This document shows positions 1-8,615 of a stretch of 64,000 bases of DNA, one piece after another. Within the stretch, counting starts at the first letter, position 1, and every line of letters starts with the position of its first letter. Origin of the DNA: Platanthera guangdongensis (lineage: Eukaryota > Streptophyta > Magnoliopsida > Asparagales > Orchidaceae); the NCBI GenBank assembly GCA_039583875.1, contig CM077162.1, forward strand, positions 168,597,220 to 168,661,219. Direction: 5' to 3'. The position numbers and the translations under genes were made by a program. The notes beneath the pieces are model-generated. The model did not search any database, was not told where the DNA came from, and saw nothing but the letters and a program-made list of their open reading frames with translations.

Positions 1-1
1 T

Positions 2-2056
2 TTCAGGATTTTTGGTTGCAAATGCTTCATACTTAACAATGGAAAGTCTTACTTAACTAAGTTTGCTGCCAAGTCCCAAGAGGGAGTGTTTGTTGGGTAC
101 AGCAATAATAGTAAGGCTTATAGAGTCTACAACTTGACTACACAAGTTGTAGAGGAGTCTGTGCATGTAGTTTTTGATGAGACAAAACTTATTAACAATA
201 AGTTGTCTAGTAGTGTGTGCAGCCCCACAGGTCTTACTAAGAAGATGGACAAGCTAACCATAGAAGATGTACCTGCTGCAAGACAGCAAGTAGAAGAAGA
301 TGGCTTATGTCCAGGGGGAGAACTACATGTACCAGGAGCTGAAGAAGTACAAGGAACTCAGCTTGATGAAGATGCTGAAGAAGTTCAACCAGAAGTAAGG
401 ATGCCTCCAGCCAACAGGCATCTAAGAGATCATCCAGTAGAGCTGATTATTGGAGATCCAAGACAAGGTGTTCAGACAAGGAGCAGAAATCAGAATGCTG
501 TAGTATATTCAAGTTTTCTGTCTCAAGTAGAACCAAAGAAATTTGAAGAAGCTATACAAGATCCACAGTGGACTGAAGCAATGCAGGAAGAGCTTAATCA
601 GTTCAAAAGGTGCAAGGTTTGGGACCTGGTTCCTAAACCTAAAGATCACAATGTGATAGGAACAAAGTGGATCTACAGGAATAAGTTAGATGAACAAGGA
701 GTCATCATTAAGAATAAAGCAAGATTGGTTGCTAAAGGTTATAGGCAAGAAGAAGGTATTGATTTTGATCAAACCTTTGCTCCAGTAGCCAGACTGGAAG
801 CCATAAGGATGTTCTTGGCCTATGCAACCTATCAAGGATTCAAGGTATACCAAATGGATGTGAAGTCAGCATTCCTAAATGGGAATCTAAAGGAAGAAGT
901 ATATGTGGAGCAGCCTTCAGGTTTTGTTGATCCTACTCTTCCACATCATGTCTATAGACTTAGGAAAGCATTGTATGGGTTAAAGCAAGCTCCTAGAGCT
1001 TGGTATGAAACCCTATCTAGTTTCCTCATTGAGAACAAGTTCACAAGGTGGAAAATAGATCAGACTCTATTCCTTGGGGAATCTAGAGGCAAAGTAATAC
1101 TTGTCCAAATATATGTAGATGACATTATATTTGGGTCTACTGAAAGTAGCCTTTGCAAAAAGTTTGCAAAGCTTATGCAAAGTCAATTTGAGATGAGTAG
1201 TATGGGAGAACTAAAGTTTTTCTTGGGTCTCCAAGTTAAACAGACTGAAAGTGGCTTGTCCATATGTCAGTCAAAGTTCACCCTAGAACTCATAAGGAAA
1301 TATGGTATGGATTCATCCAGTACCATGAAGACTCCTATGGGGTCAAGTGTGTCTCTTAGCAAGGATGATGTAGGGAAACCTGTAGATGAAACCTTGTATA
1401 GAGGGATAGTTGGCTCCCTACTATACTTCACTGTAAGTAGGCCTGACATTATGTATGCTACATGTGTTTGTGTCAGGTATCAAGCCTGCCCTAAAGAGTC
1501 TCACATGACTGCTGTCAAGAGAATCTTGAGATATCTAAAGGGCACTCCCTTTCTAGGCCTCTGGTACCCTAGGAATGGAGATTTTGATCTAACAGGTTAT
1601 ACAGATGCAGACTTTGCAGGATGCAAAGAGGATAGAAAGAGCACAACTGGAACCTGTCAATTCCTAGGTGGAAGAATAATTTCATGGAGCAGCAAAAAGC
1701 AGACTAGTGTGGCTATCTCCACAGCTGAGTCAGAATATGTAGCTGCAGGAAGTTGCTGTGCTCAACTTCTGTGGATTCAACATCAGCTAGAGGACTATGG
1801 ATTTCAGGTAAGTAGAACTCCACTTTACTGTGATTCTACAAGTGCTATTTCAATAGCTAACAACCCTGTATCTCATAGTAGAACTAAACATATTGAGATT
1901 AAATATCACTTTCTTAGGGAGCATGTAGAAAGAAATGATATTGCACTTGAATATGTTAAAACTGATAATCAGATAGCTGATATGTTTACTAAGCCCTTAG
2001 AAGAAGCTAAGTTCAATAGGTTCAAAATTGAACTAGGTATGATAAACTTAGACTAA
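2..2056 (+). CDS. pol: Copia pol polyprotein, C-terminal part (integrase end, RT, RNase H)
   Basis: The frame is open from base 2, so the true start lies outside the window. It begins with the integrase C-terminal region ([15 protein letters not shown] at about 89-133), followed by an acidic linker. Reverse transcriptase starts near [10 protein letters not shown] (about 655), carries [17 protein letters not shown] and the catalytic YVDD at 1112-1123, and is followed by the copia RNase H with [20 protein letters not shown] (about 1604), STAESEYVA and [15 protein letters not shown]. It stops at TAA 2054-2056. The polyprotein would reverse-transcribe the element RNA in virus-like particles and integrate the cDNA. 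No frameshift or internal stop is seen, unlike every other pol in this window, so this copy may be competent. The closest relative here is copia-F pol (46781-49350, minus). Confidence 0.93.
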   Translation, partial: FRIFGCKCFILNNGKSYLTKFAAKSQEGVFVGYSNNSKAYRVYNLTTQVVEESVHVVFDETKLINNKLSSSVCSPTGLTKKMDKLTIEDVPAARQQVEEDGLCPGGELHVPGAEEVQGTQLDEDAEEVQPEVRMPPANRHLRDHPVELIIGDPRQGVQTRSRNQNAVVYSSFLSQVEPKKFEEAIQDPQWTEAMQEELNQFKRCKVWDLVPKPKDHNVIGTKWIYRNKLDEQGVIIKNKARLVAKGYRQEEGIDFDQTFAPVARLEAIRMFLAYATYQGFKVYQMDVKSAFLNGNLKEEVYVEQPSGFVDPTLPHHVYRLRKALYGLKQAPRAWYETLSSFLIENKFTRWKIDQTLFLGESRGKVILVQIYVDDIIFGSTESSLCKKFAKLMQSQFEMSSMGELKFFLGLQVKQTESGLSICQSKFTLELIRKYGMDSSSTMKTPMGSSVSLSKDDVGKPVDETLYRGIVGSLLYFTVSRPDIMYATCVCVRYQACPKESHMTAVKRILRYLKGTPFLGLWYPRNGDFDLTGYTDADFAGCKEDRKSTTGTCQFLGGRIISWSSKKQTSVAISTAESEYVAAGSCCAQLLWIQHQLEDYGFQVSRTPLYCDSTSAISIANNPVSHSRTKHIEIKYHFLREHVERNDIALEYVKTDNQIADMFTKPLEEAKFNRFKIELGMINLD

Positions 2057-2089
2057 GTTTACAGAACTAAAAATTGGCTAAGTAAAAAG

Positions 2090-2540
2090 GTGTCGACACA
2101 TAGACAAGTCTATGTCGACACAGACTAGTAAGTGTCGACACTTCAGGAAAATGGTGTCGACACATCTAGGAAGTTGGTGTCGACACTTCAGAATGTTAGT
2201 GTCGACACATGTCGAGTTGGTGTCGACACATCCAATGAGGTGTCGACACTTAAGTTTTACTCAGAATTTTCTAAGTAACGTCTCGACTACATGTCGAGTA
2301 GTGTGGTGTCGACACATAACCAAGTGTCGACACATAAAATCTGTTGACTAAACTTGTGTCGACACATGAGTGTCGAGACATTATAAGTCAGTGTCGACAC
2401 TTATTGCCAGTGTCGACACATCTTTAGTAATCCATCCCGCCTGTTCGTCTTCAAACCAGAAAGGTATAAATAGGATTCTGTCTTTGTTTGTCGACACGCT
2501 TTCAGAGTTTCGAGACCACACTACTGTGTCGACATTTCTC
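2090..2540 (+). repeat. GTGTCGACAC box array upstream of the env-like gene
   Basis: About 15 copies of the 10-bp palindrome GTGTCGACAC and one-base variants fill the pol-env gap. Starts at 2090, 2112 (ATGTCGACAC), 2132, 2154, 2177, 2199, 2220 and 2240 are 20-23 bp apart; further copies follow to about 2530. The same box is arrayed in the LTR (5861-6735). Envelope-containing Sireviruses are known to carry extra repeated-motif boxes near the 5' end of env, but the published core is CGG-CCG, whereas this one is TCGA. The array ends at a TATA box (2465) and then the ORF start (2570), so I read it as a duplicated promoter module. Confidence 0.9.
2465..2473 (+). promoter_or_regulatory. Putative TATA box of the env-like gene
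   Basis: TATAAATAG lies about 100 bp upstream of the ATG at 2570 and at the downstream edge of the box array. The LTR of the same element has the same arrangement, with CTATAAATAG at 6870-6879 after its array. The repeated layout (boxes, then TATA, then transcript) suggests a separate env-like mRNA rather than splicing from the genomic RNA. Transcription itself is inferred. Confidence 0.6.
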
Positions 2541-2569
2541 TTTTCTAAAGACTAATTCTACAAACCCTA

Positions 2570-3607
2570 ATGGCTCCCAAGCTCGAGGAGAACGTCAATG
2601 AAGGCTATGAACTAGTTCGTGGCGCGTTCGACGATGGCGATCAAGAAATCAAATCGGTGGTAACCCGAGTCACCGATTCTGGATTGGAGTACTTGGTTTC
2701 AGAACCAACCAAAATATGGAAGAAGGAAGTTCTTGAATTCCTTACTGGAGCTTCTGTAGATGACTCAGGTTACAGAATCAAATCAAGAGTGCATGGAACC
2801 AAGGTCAAGATTTCACCCAAAACTCTGAGAAAGGTACTTCAGCTACCTAAAATTCAAGCAGAAGAGGAAATGACTACATCTAAGACCAGGGAAGCACTTA
2901 CCTGGTGTGGTCTAGATCCTAAGATGAAGATAGGATCTGTATTCAACAGGAAAGGAATGAATAACCAAGGAAAATTCCTGTCTGAAATTGTGGGGAAAGT
3001 TATACTCAGCAAGACTGGAGGGCATGACAGGGTGTCAGCCTCCATGTTCAGTGTTATGACCAGAATTATCTTCAACCTAAAAACAGACTGGTCAATGGTT
3101 GTCTATGAGAAAATTAAGGAGAGTCTGAAGAAGCCTAATCTGGGCAGAATACTAAGTCTCTACCTGGCTGGTACAATACCAGAGGTAATGAGCAATGCTG
3201 TTGGTACTAAAATCAATCACATGAGAAGGATGGATCAAAGGATATTTTCCCGGTGGGAAAGAGTACTATCTAAGGAAATACCTACCCCAGAGAAGCCAGT
3301 TACTAAGAAAGCTTCACCTCCAAAGAAGAAGAGGAAGATAGCTCCTGTGACACAGGAGTCCTCCAGCAGTTCAGGTAGTGAAGAACAAGTTGTTTTCACT
3401 CCTGATAGTCATGAAGAAGAGGCTGCAGAGAAGACTCCTGCTCCTCTAGATGTAGCTGAGATCCAGGGGGAGCTGCCTCCAGCTAGCCCCATCCATAGGG
3501 ATCACAGCCAGGGGGAGCTTCCAGCAGTAGAAGAACCATCTACTCTGGACAGTGAGCAAGCCACCACCATTATTCAAGAGGTACTCACAGACTTAAAAAC
3601 TTTATAA
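2570..3607 (+). CDS. Env-like / additional ORF of copia-1, N-terminal part (ends at an in-frame TAA)
   Basis: 345 codons from an ATG (MAPKLEENVNEGYELVRG). The N-terminal 220 residues form a globular region shared with copia-F's env-like protein. Shared signatures are GKVILSK followed by HD (F: GKVLLAK, HD) and NLGRILSLYL (F: NYGRILGLFL). This resembles the domain often annotated 'putative plant transposon protein' in Sirevirus extra ORFs, from memory. The tail is low-complexity and acidic. Residues 251-257 read PKKKRKI (3320-3340), a classical monopartite nuclear-localisation motif. I see no signal peptide or transmembrane segment, which argues against a real envelope protein. The TAA at 3605-3607 is followed in the same frame by 602 more open codons, so this is either a nonsense mutation or a read-through site. 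Confidence 0.8.
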   Translation: MAPKLEENVNEGYELVRGAFDDGDQEIKSVVTRVTDSGLEYLVSEPTKIWKKEVLEFLTGASVDDSGYRIKSRVHGTKVKISPKTLRKVLQLPKIQAEEEMTTSKTREALTWCGLDPKMKIGSVFNRKGMNNQGKFLSEIVGKVILSKTGGHDRVSASMFSVMTRIIFNLKTDWSMVVYEKIKESLKKPNLGRILSLYLAGTIPEVMSNAVGTKINHMRRMDQRIFSRWERVLSKEIPTPEKPVTKKASPPKKKRKIAPVTQESSSSSGSEEQVVFTPDSHEEEAAEKTPAPLDVAEIQGELPPASPIHRDHSQGELPAVEEPSTLDSEQATTIIQEVLTDLKTL

Positions 3608-5413
3608 TATCTTATTGAAGATGCTGATTTGTCTGATGTTTCTCAGCAAACTCAGCTACCTAGCCAAGCTCCAGATGTTGGTCTTGAAGACACATCTGCT
3701 GTTGTGAAAAATGTTCCATATACTACTCAAGTAGTTGAAGAACCAAGTACTTCTCCTGCACAGTCACCTCCTGAATACACAATGGAAGACCTCTTTCTGA
3801 ATTTAGATCAAGAGGACTTTGACATGGATAAGGTTGCTGCTGCTGAAGAGAAGGGTGCTGCTGCTGAGGGGGAGCAACTGCAAGTTCAGGAAGAGCCTGA
3901 AAGGCAAGCAAGTGAGAAAGCACTAGATGTGCAAGCTGATAAACCATCAAGCCCTAAGGACAGGGTTGATATCGCCAGTACTTCAGAGTCTGAGGAAGAT
4001 GAGGCTGAACAAGCTAAAAAGAAGAAACTCTATGTCTTCAAGAGGAGAAGTCAGAGTTACAAGAAAGCCTTGCAATCCATTGCCCCACAGCCTATAGTTC
4101 AGCACGCTCCAACTGTTGACTATAGTGCTTTACTGATTGCATTGCAAATAAAGATGGATGAACAAAGGAAAGCAATAGAAGCTTATGTGGATGAAGGGCA
4201 CAAGTCCCTACAGTCTGATTTAGCTCAAGATATAAAGTCAATAAGGTTTGAGATGAACATGAATAAGAAGGAAATGAATGAATGCTTCCACAAGGGTGGA
4301 AATGCAGTGGTGTTTCTGGCAACACATCAAGAGAAGCTAAAGGAAAAAATAGATGATATAGCATTGAAGCAGGGCTATGTGCTGGAAAATCAGTTGAGAA
4401 TGAATGATAATTTAACTGCCTCCCACAATGCTATAGTCACTGAATTAAAGAATAAGTCTGCTGAACCTTCTTCAACATCTGCTGCTGCAAAGGCTGAATT
4501 TGATAAAGCTTTTCAAGATGAAATTGCTGCTGTCAAGACTGCAATCAAGGATTCACAGAAGGTCATTTCTGAACAGCTTACAAAGCTTAGACCTTATTTT
4601 AAGGATGGAATCAGGTACTTGGACAGCCAAATCAGGTTCCAGAAAGATGATGTAAGGGATCATGTTGCACAAGAAGTCATAAAGGGGGAGAGGGTGTTAG
4701 TCAAAGCAAGCTCAGACCATGCTAAGTGGATATCAAATTCCATCAGGGCTACCCTTGGATATCCTCCCCTGTGTGATGATGATAATGTTGCTGAATCAGG
4801 GATTCAAAGTGCATATCTTGGAGGTGAGAAACAGGAAGTAGCTCAAGTGATTTATCCACCTCCAGATTTTGACATGGTTCATGCAGATGTAAGCACAATG
4901 TATAGCCCAACTGCTGGAAAGTCAAATGTTGTTCTGGAAAAGGTTGTTCAACCTATAACAGCAGCTATGCAAGAGGCTTTGGACAAAGAAGAAGAGATAA
5001 GGCTGTCAAAGAAGAGGTTTAGGGAACTAGCAGAACAAAAGCCAGATTTTGAACAGTGGAGCCCTACCTCTAGGAACATAATTCTAACTGCCTGGAAAGC
5101 AGCCAAGGACAATGCTCATGAAAGGAACAAATGGTTTTCAGAAGCAGAATGGAGGAAGCATGAGATTAGGCAGGAAGCCATTGTCCAGTATAGAAGGAAG
5201 GCTAAGTTAGGAAAGCTACCTCCTACAGCTGTGGAGCCTAACAAGTACTTTCCTAAGCCCTATCATTACTTTGAGAGGCAAAAGATCAAGGCTGATAAGC
5301 TCGATCTCAAAGGAAATAAGACTGCTGATACTGAGCCTGCTGCTGCTGCTGCTGTAAAGGCCAAAGTACAAGCTGGGAAAGGAATAGTTATAAAAGAACC
5401 TGATCAGAACTAG
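3608..5413 (+). CDS. Env-like / additional ORF of copia-1, C-terminal part in the same frame
   Basis: This continues the frame of the 2570 ORF after the single TAA at 3605 and runs open to TAG at 5411-5413. It has no ATG of its own at the junction; the first upstream-like codon is TTG at 3629, so independent translation is doubtful. Contents are an acidic low-complexity region, a basic cluster AKKKKLYVFKRR (about 4010-4050, possibly a second nuclear signal), a long charged heptad-like stretch (about 4150-4620) likely to form coiled coil, and a basic C-terminus with EPNKYFPKPYHYFERQK (about 5235-5285). That last motif recurs at 61396, where only the env tail survives in a deletion derivative, so it is conserved across families. 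No membrane segment is seen. Confidence 0.75.
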   Translation, partial: YLIEDADLSDVSQQTQLPSQAPDVGLEDTSAVVKNVPYTTQVVEEPSTSPAQSPPEYTMEDLFLNLDQEDFDMDKVAAAEEKGAAAEGEQLQVQEEPERQASEKALDVQADKPSSPKDRVDIASTSESEEDEAEQAKKKKLYVFKRRSQSYKKALQSIAPQPIVQHAPTVDYSALLIALQIKMDEQRKAIEAYVDEGHKSLQSDLAQDIKSIRFEMNMNKKEMNECFHKGGNAVVFLATHQEKLKEKIDDIALKQGYVLENQLRMNDNLTASHNAIVTELKNKSAEPSSTSAAAKAEFDKAFQDEIAAVKTAIKDSQKVISEQLTKLRPYFKDGIRYLDSQIRFQKDDVRDHVAQEVIKGERVLVKASSDHAKWISNSIRATLGYPPLCDDDNVAESGIQSAYLGGEKQEVAQVIYPPPDFDMVHADVSTMYSPTAGKSNVVLEKVVQPITAAMQEALDKEEEIRLSKKRFRELAEQKPDFEQWSPTSRNIILTAWKAAKDNAHERNKWFSEAEWRKHEIRQEAIVQYRRKAKLGKLPPTAVEPNKYFPKPYHYFERQKIKADKLDLKGNKTADTEPAAAAAVKAKVQAGKGIVIKEPDQN

Positions 5414-5701
5414 ACTAAGATTAGACTAAGAAACATTGTTGTAATCTTTTACATATGAAATATTTTTGTAAAATAATGGAAATGTATTAAAACAATGTTA
5501 GAACAATTTTTGATAAATATATCTCATGATTGTTCAGAAGCATGTGTCTATTTCTTGTTTGTTCTGCAATGTTTAATGAGTATACATGTGTGCTTTATTA
5601 CATGTTTAAGTTTACCCTGTTGACATATACCTACTTTACATCATTCTCTAATTTTTAATTATGAGTGGTGCATATCATTGACTAAGGGTTATGACTTCTC
5701 C

Positions 5702-5715
5702 AAATAGGGGGAGAT
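5702..5715 (+). other. Polypurine tract of copia-1
   Basis: AAATAGGGGGAGAT sits directly before the LTR start TGTTGGGTAC. The same 14-mer precedes the LTR of the family-4 element (61686) and, on the minus strand, copia-F (42974-42988). It primes plus-strand DNA synthesis. The 288 bases between the env-like stop and this tract hold no other recognisable gene. Confidence 0.9.
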
Positions 5716-5860
5716 TGTTGGGTACATTGGTCAAATGTACCTGATTTGAAGAAGCCTCACCTAACTCAATGGTATACATCATAATGTATTTGATGTTTGT
5801 TTGAGTTACTTGTGCAGGTTAGGTATTCACTGGACTGAAGCTAAAAGTTTCTAAGTCCAT

Positions 5861-6735
5861 GTGTCGACACCCAGAGGGAAAGTGTCGACACTTGAGAAAG
5901 CTTGTGTTGACACCCAGACAAGCAGTGTCGACACTTGGAGTAATTGTGTCGACACCTAAGAAGAAGAGTCGACACCAGACAGAAAGTGTCGACACTTGGA
6001 GCTGTGTCGACACTTAGTGAAGAAGAATGCAGAAAAGCTGTGTCGACACTTAGCAGAAGTGTCGACACCTAGAAGAGCTGAGTCTACATCAGAAAGTGTC
6101 GACACTTGGAGTTGTGTCGACACTCAGCAAAATTCTGCAGAGACTAAGGACAAGTGTCGACACTCAACACAATGTGTCGACACTCAATCAGCAGAGTCAA
6201 CATATGAAGAATGTGTCGACACTCAGCACAATGTGTCGACACACAACCAGAAGAGTCAACACTTGAAGAAAGTGTCGACACCCAGCACAATGTGTCGACA
6301 CTTAGTTGAAGACTCTACACTTGAAGAAAGTGTCGACACAAGGAGCTGTGTCGACACTTAGCAAAGAACAGAAAAGTTTACAAAATATTCTAAGTACAAG
6401 TGTCGACACTAAGGGAATGTGTCGACACTCAGCTGAAGAAACAAAATTGAAGACTTGTGTCGACACCAAGAAGCAGTGTCGACACTTGACAGTTTCAACA
6501 CATGAAGATGTGTCGACACAAAGGAGATGTGTCGACACTTAGAAGAATTCAACAAGTTACAGAAGATCAAGTACTTGTGTCGACACTTAATTTCAGTGTC
6601 GACACTTGAAGAAGAATCTGTGTCGAGACATACAAGGAGTTGTGTCGACACCTTGTAGACTTATGTCGACACTTACACAACATGGGTCGACACTTGGTCT
6701 ATAAGTGTCGACACTTAAGAACAGAAAGTCTCGAC
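5861..6735 (+). repeat. Phased array of GTGTCGACAC boxes in the copia-1 LTR
   Basis: By hand I count about 28 perfect GTGTCGACAC palindromes plus several variants. Starts include 5861, 5882, 5925, 5946, 5986, 6004, 6040, 6059, 6096, 6114, 6154, 6174, 6213, 6233, 6272, 6292, 6330 and 6348. The basic step is 18-22 bp. Roughly every third box is degenerate (5904 GTGTTGACAC, 5967 GAGTCGACAC, 6194 and 6253 GAGTCAACA-), giving a higher-order unit near 59 bp. Each box contains a SalI site and two half-sites around CpG. Position upstream of the TATA box suggests an enhancer or a methylation target. Confidence 0.93.
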
Positions 6736-6869
6736 ACTATCTGACAGTTAGAGAATTTCAAGAAGTGACTGGTTGACATGACAGCTGCTGATCCAGCCGG
6801 TCTATAGCAACTGTCAGGGAAGTCAGAAGTCTGTTATGAACCGGACCAGCCGATTACCATGAAGAATGC

Positions 6870-6879
6870 CTATAAATAG
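6870..6879 (+). promoter_or_regulatory. Putative LTR TATA box of copia-1
   Basis: CTATAAATAG lies about 130 bp downstream of the box array, within GC-richer sequence. In the inverted copy the same element appears near 63840. By analogy with plant LTRs the transcript would start about 30 bp downstream. Confidence 0.65.
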
Positions 6880-7321
6880 GCACTCACAGTTTACAGAAAC
6901 AGTTGTTGAAGCTATTTGAAGTAATTGATCAGATTATTCAAGTAATCAGAAAAGCGGTACACAGAGTATCAACACAAGAAGATCTGGCAGTCCAACTGCA
7001 GATCTAAGAAGTTGGAGAGAGAGAGCTCCAATCAAGAATTCAGTCTTTGGAACTAAGGCTGAGAAGAAGGATTCAGAATCATCTGGATCTCAAGAAGCAG
7101 AGGTCTAGGATCAACTGCAGAGGATTCAGACTAATTCAGTTCTACTCAAGAAGCTTTGAAGGAAGCTAAGTCAGTTTGGATCTAGCTGAGTTCTTCCAAG
7201 AACTCTTCAAGAAACTCTCAACTCCTCTCTTATTTTCTGAGTTGTAGAGTTAGTTATTGTAATTCAATTTTAACTTGTAGGATCCATTGGATCTGAGTGA
7301 ATTGTAAGCCTATATTATAAA

Positions 7322-7480
7322 GGCTGAGGGTAGGGCTTGGTTGCCTGAGTGTAGGAGTTGAAGAACTCTGAGTGTAGGCCTTAATTGGCTGAGTGTAGGC
7401 CTTGATTGGCTGAAGGTAGGCCTGGGTGGCTGAGTGTAGGCCTTGGTGGCTGAGTGTAAGGCTTTGGGCCTGAGGTGTAG
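7322..7480 (+). repeat. Minisatellite in copia-1 LTR
   Basis: About seven imperfect tandem units of 19-25 bp share the core GGCTGAGTGTAGGCCTTG. The same run, inverted, occupies about 63245-63400 in the right-end LTR with matching unit order, so it is a fixed part of this family. It lies in the likely transcribed part of the LTR. Confidence 0.85.
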
Positions 7481-7555
7481 GAACCTAGTTGGGTTCTGAG
7501 ATAGTGGAGAAGTTTGGCCGAATCTAGTACACTGCTAGATAGGCGAAGGGGGAAA

Positions 7556-7589
7556 GTGGATGTACCCAAAGATTGGGGAACCACTATAA
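7556..7589 (+). other. Conserved hairpin block near the LTR 3' end
   Basis: GTGGATGTACCCAA, a short loop, then TTGGGGAACC and ACTATAA; CCCAA pairs with TTGGG. Near-identical blocks occur at 57603-57634 (family 4), 60765-60796 (G), 41672-41709 and 52308-52344 (F, minus), 30653-30689 (C, minus) and 63129-63164 (copia-1b, minus), while surrounding LTR sequence differs. It is probably within R/U5 and may be a processing, priming or packaging signal; function unknown. Confidence 0.7.
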
Positions 7590-7755
7590 ATTTGTGTGTC
7601 TGCTGTGCTGTGCTGTGGATTAGCAGTTTATATTTTGTTATTGCTGTTAGCTGTAGAAATCTGTGAGATAACTGTTTTGCTGCCAACAAAGTTTTAAAAA
7701 GATTTAGGTCACCTATTCACCCCCCCCTCTAGGTGTTTAGGTACCATATCTTTCA

Positions 7756-8400
7756 GTACTGACCCAGATGTGTAAATTCATGGAGATACTCGTCCATGCT
7801 ACTCTCTTCTTGCATCAAATTCTAGAATTCATTCTCCATCGTGATCATCTGAGCCGAGGGAAGGTACCTTGACAAGAATAGTCTCGAAAATTCTTCCATC
7901 GAGATGTCCGTGAGTTGCCTTCCCCTCAGGTGATGTAGCTCTAAACCTTCCCACCACATCCTTGCATCTCCGTCCAACAGGAAAGTAGCTATGGTCGTCT
8001 TTTGCCACTCCTCCGTTTCTATAGCTGTCTAGACTCTCTTTACTTGGGAGAGCCAATCCTCGGCTTGGGATGGGGTTCCCTTCCCCGAGAACACTGGAGG
8101 ATTGAAGCCCATAACATGCTTGAGCTGCTTTTCAGGTACTCTCCTAGGTACCAATGGCTCCACCACCACCTGCTCCACCCTTCTCGGTTCAGCCGCTTGA
8201 AGCGGTACCTGCTCCACTGAAGGGGCAGGCTGCTGCATTTATCTTGCAGCCTGGGCATTTATCATAGTGAACACCGCTTCAACCACCAATCTTATGGTTT
8301 CTGCCAAGGGAGGTGTTCCAGGCACATCATTCAGTGCGCTACTTGCCTTAGAAACCAGACATTCTAATGGCCCTGCACCACTCCTGATCACCTGTAGTCG
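7756..8400 (-). pseudogene. Gypsy-A gag fragment (broken)
   Basis: This is the N-terminal gag of a Tekay-like gypsy element on the minus strand, with homology to gypsy-B at 27390-28020. Readable peptide includes MGFNPPVFSGKGTPSQAEDWLSQV (ORF 8238-8029), then an in-frame TAG near 8027, and onwards LLDGDARMWW and SSMDEYLHEF. Another in-frame stop (TAA) lies near 8240. It is cut at 7755 by copia-1; the rest of gypsy-A must lie left of copia-1, outside the window. Gag would form the particle, but this copy cannot be translated in full. 8400-8603 is untranslated leader with nothing else recognisable. Confidence 0.85.
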
Positions 8401-8615
8401 TACCAAACACCATTATGTGACCGAAACAGCATTGCAAAAAGCAATTATAGGAACACGCAGGTTCCCCAAACTTGTGTATTTTCATTCCTAAGTGGACATT
8501 CATGTGTTATTTTTATGTTATAACGATAACACACACACATGTGCTCATAACCCCTTAAAAGAATTCGTCCACGAATTCATTTAAGTTGACCGGAACAGGA
8601 AGTCTGATACCAAAT

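Larger units (their letters stand above)
1..7755 (+). mobile_element. Copia-1: 3' part of a Sirevirus-type Ty1/copia retrotransposon
   Basis: Visible parts in order: the end of integrase, reverse transcriptase and RNase H (2-2056), a box array (2090-2540), an env-like frame (2570-5413), a polypurine tract (5702-5715) and the 3' LTR (5716-7755). The 5' LTR, gag, protease and most of integrase lie left of the window. The LTR ends in CA at 7755 and abuts minus-strand gypsy gag, so the element inserted into gypsy-A. The right flank starts GTACT, which should recur left of the 5' LTR. Pol order IN-RT-RH shows copia. The extra ORF after pol, the long LTR and the symmetrical repeated boxes match what is known of envelope-bearing Sireviruses. 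Pol is open throughout and the LTR is nearly identical to an inverted copy at 62956, so this is probably a young insertion. Confidence 0.93.
5716..7755 (+). repeat. 3' LTR of copia-1 (2040 bp)
   Basis: It runs from TGTTGGGTAC after the polypurine tract to CATATCTTTCA. Layout: short U3 start, box array (5861-6735), TATA box (6870), a purine-rich leader-like part (6900-7200), a minisatellite (7322-7480), a conserved hairpin block (7556-7589), and a C-run with CTCTAGGTGTTTAGG just before the end. The inverted LTR at 62956-64000 matches it base for base apart from scattered changes and a length difference in the C/G run, which shows the boundaries well. Confidence 0.95.

Noticed and set aside
5819..6651. 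Several ORFs of 60-120 codons on both strands with repeated VDT/CRH/STL peptides.
   Set aside because: They are translations of the GTGTCGACAC array, open in many frames because the repeat lacks stops. No start context or independent conservation.
2090..6735. CRISPR-like look: short repeats with spacers of about 10 bp.
   Set aside because: Repeat too short and palindromic, spacers too short and related, and the setting is a plant LTR.
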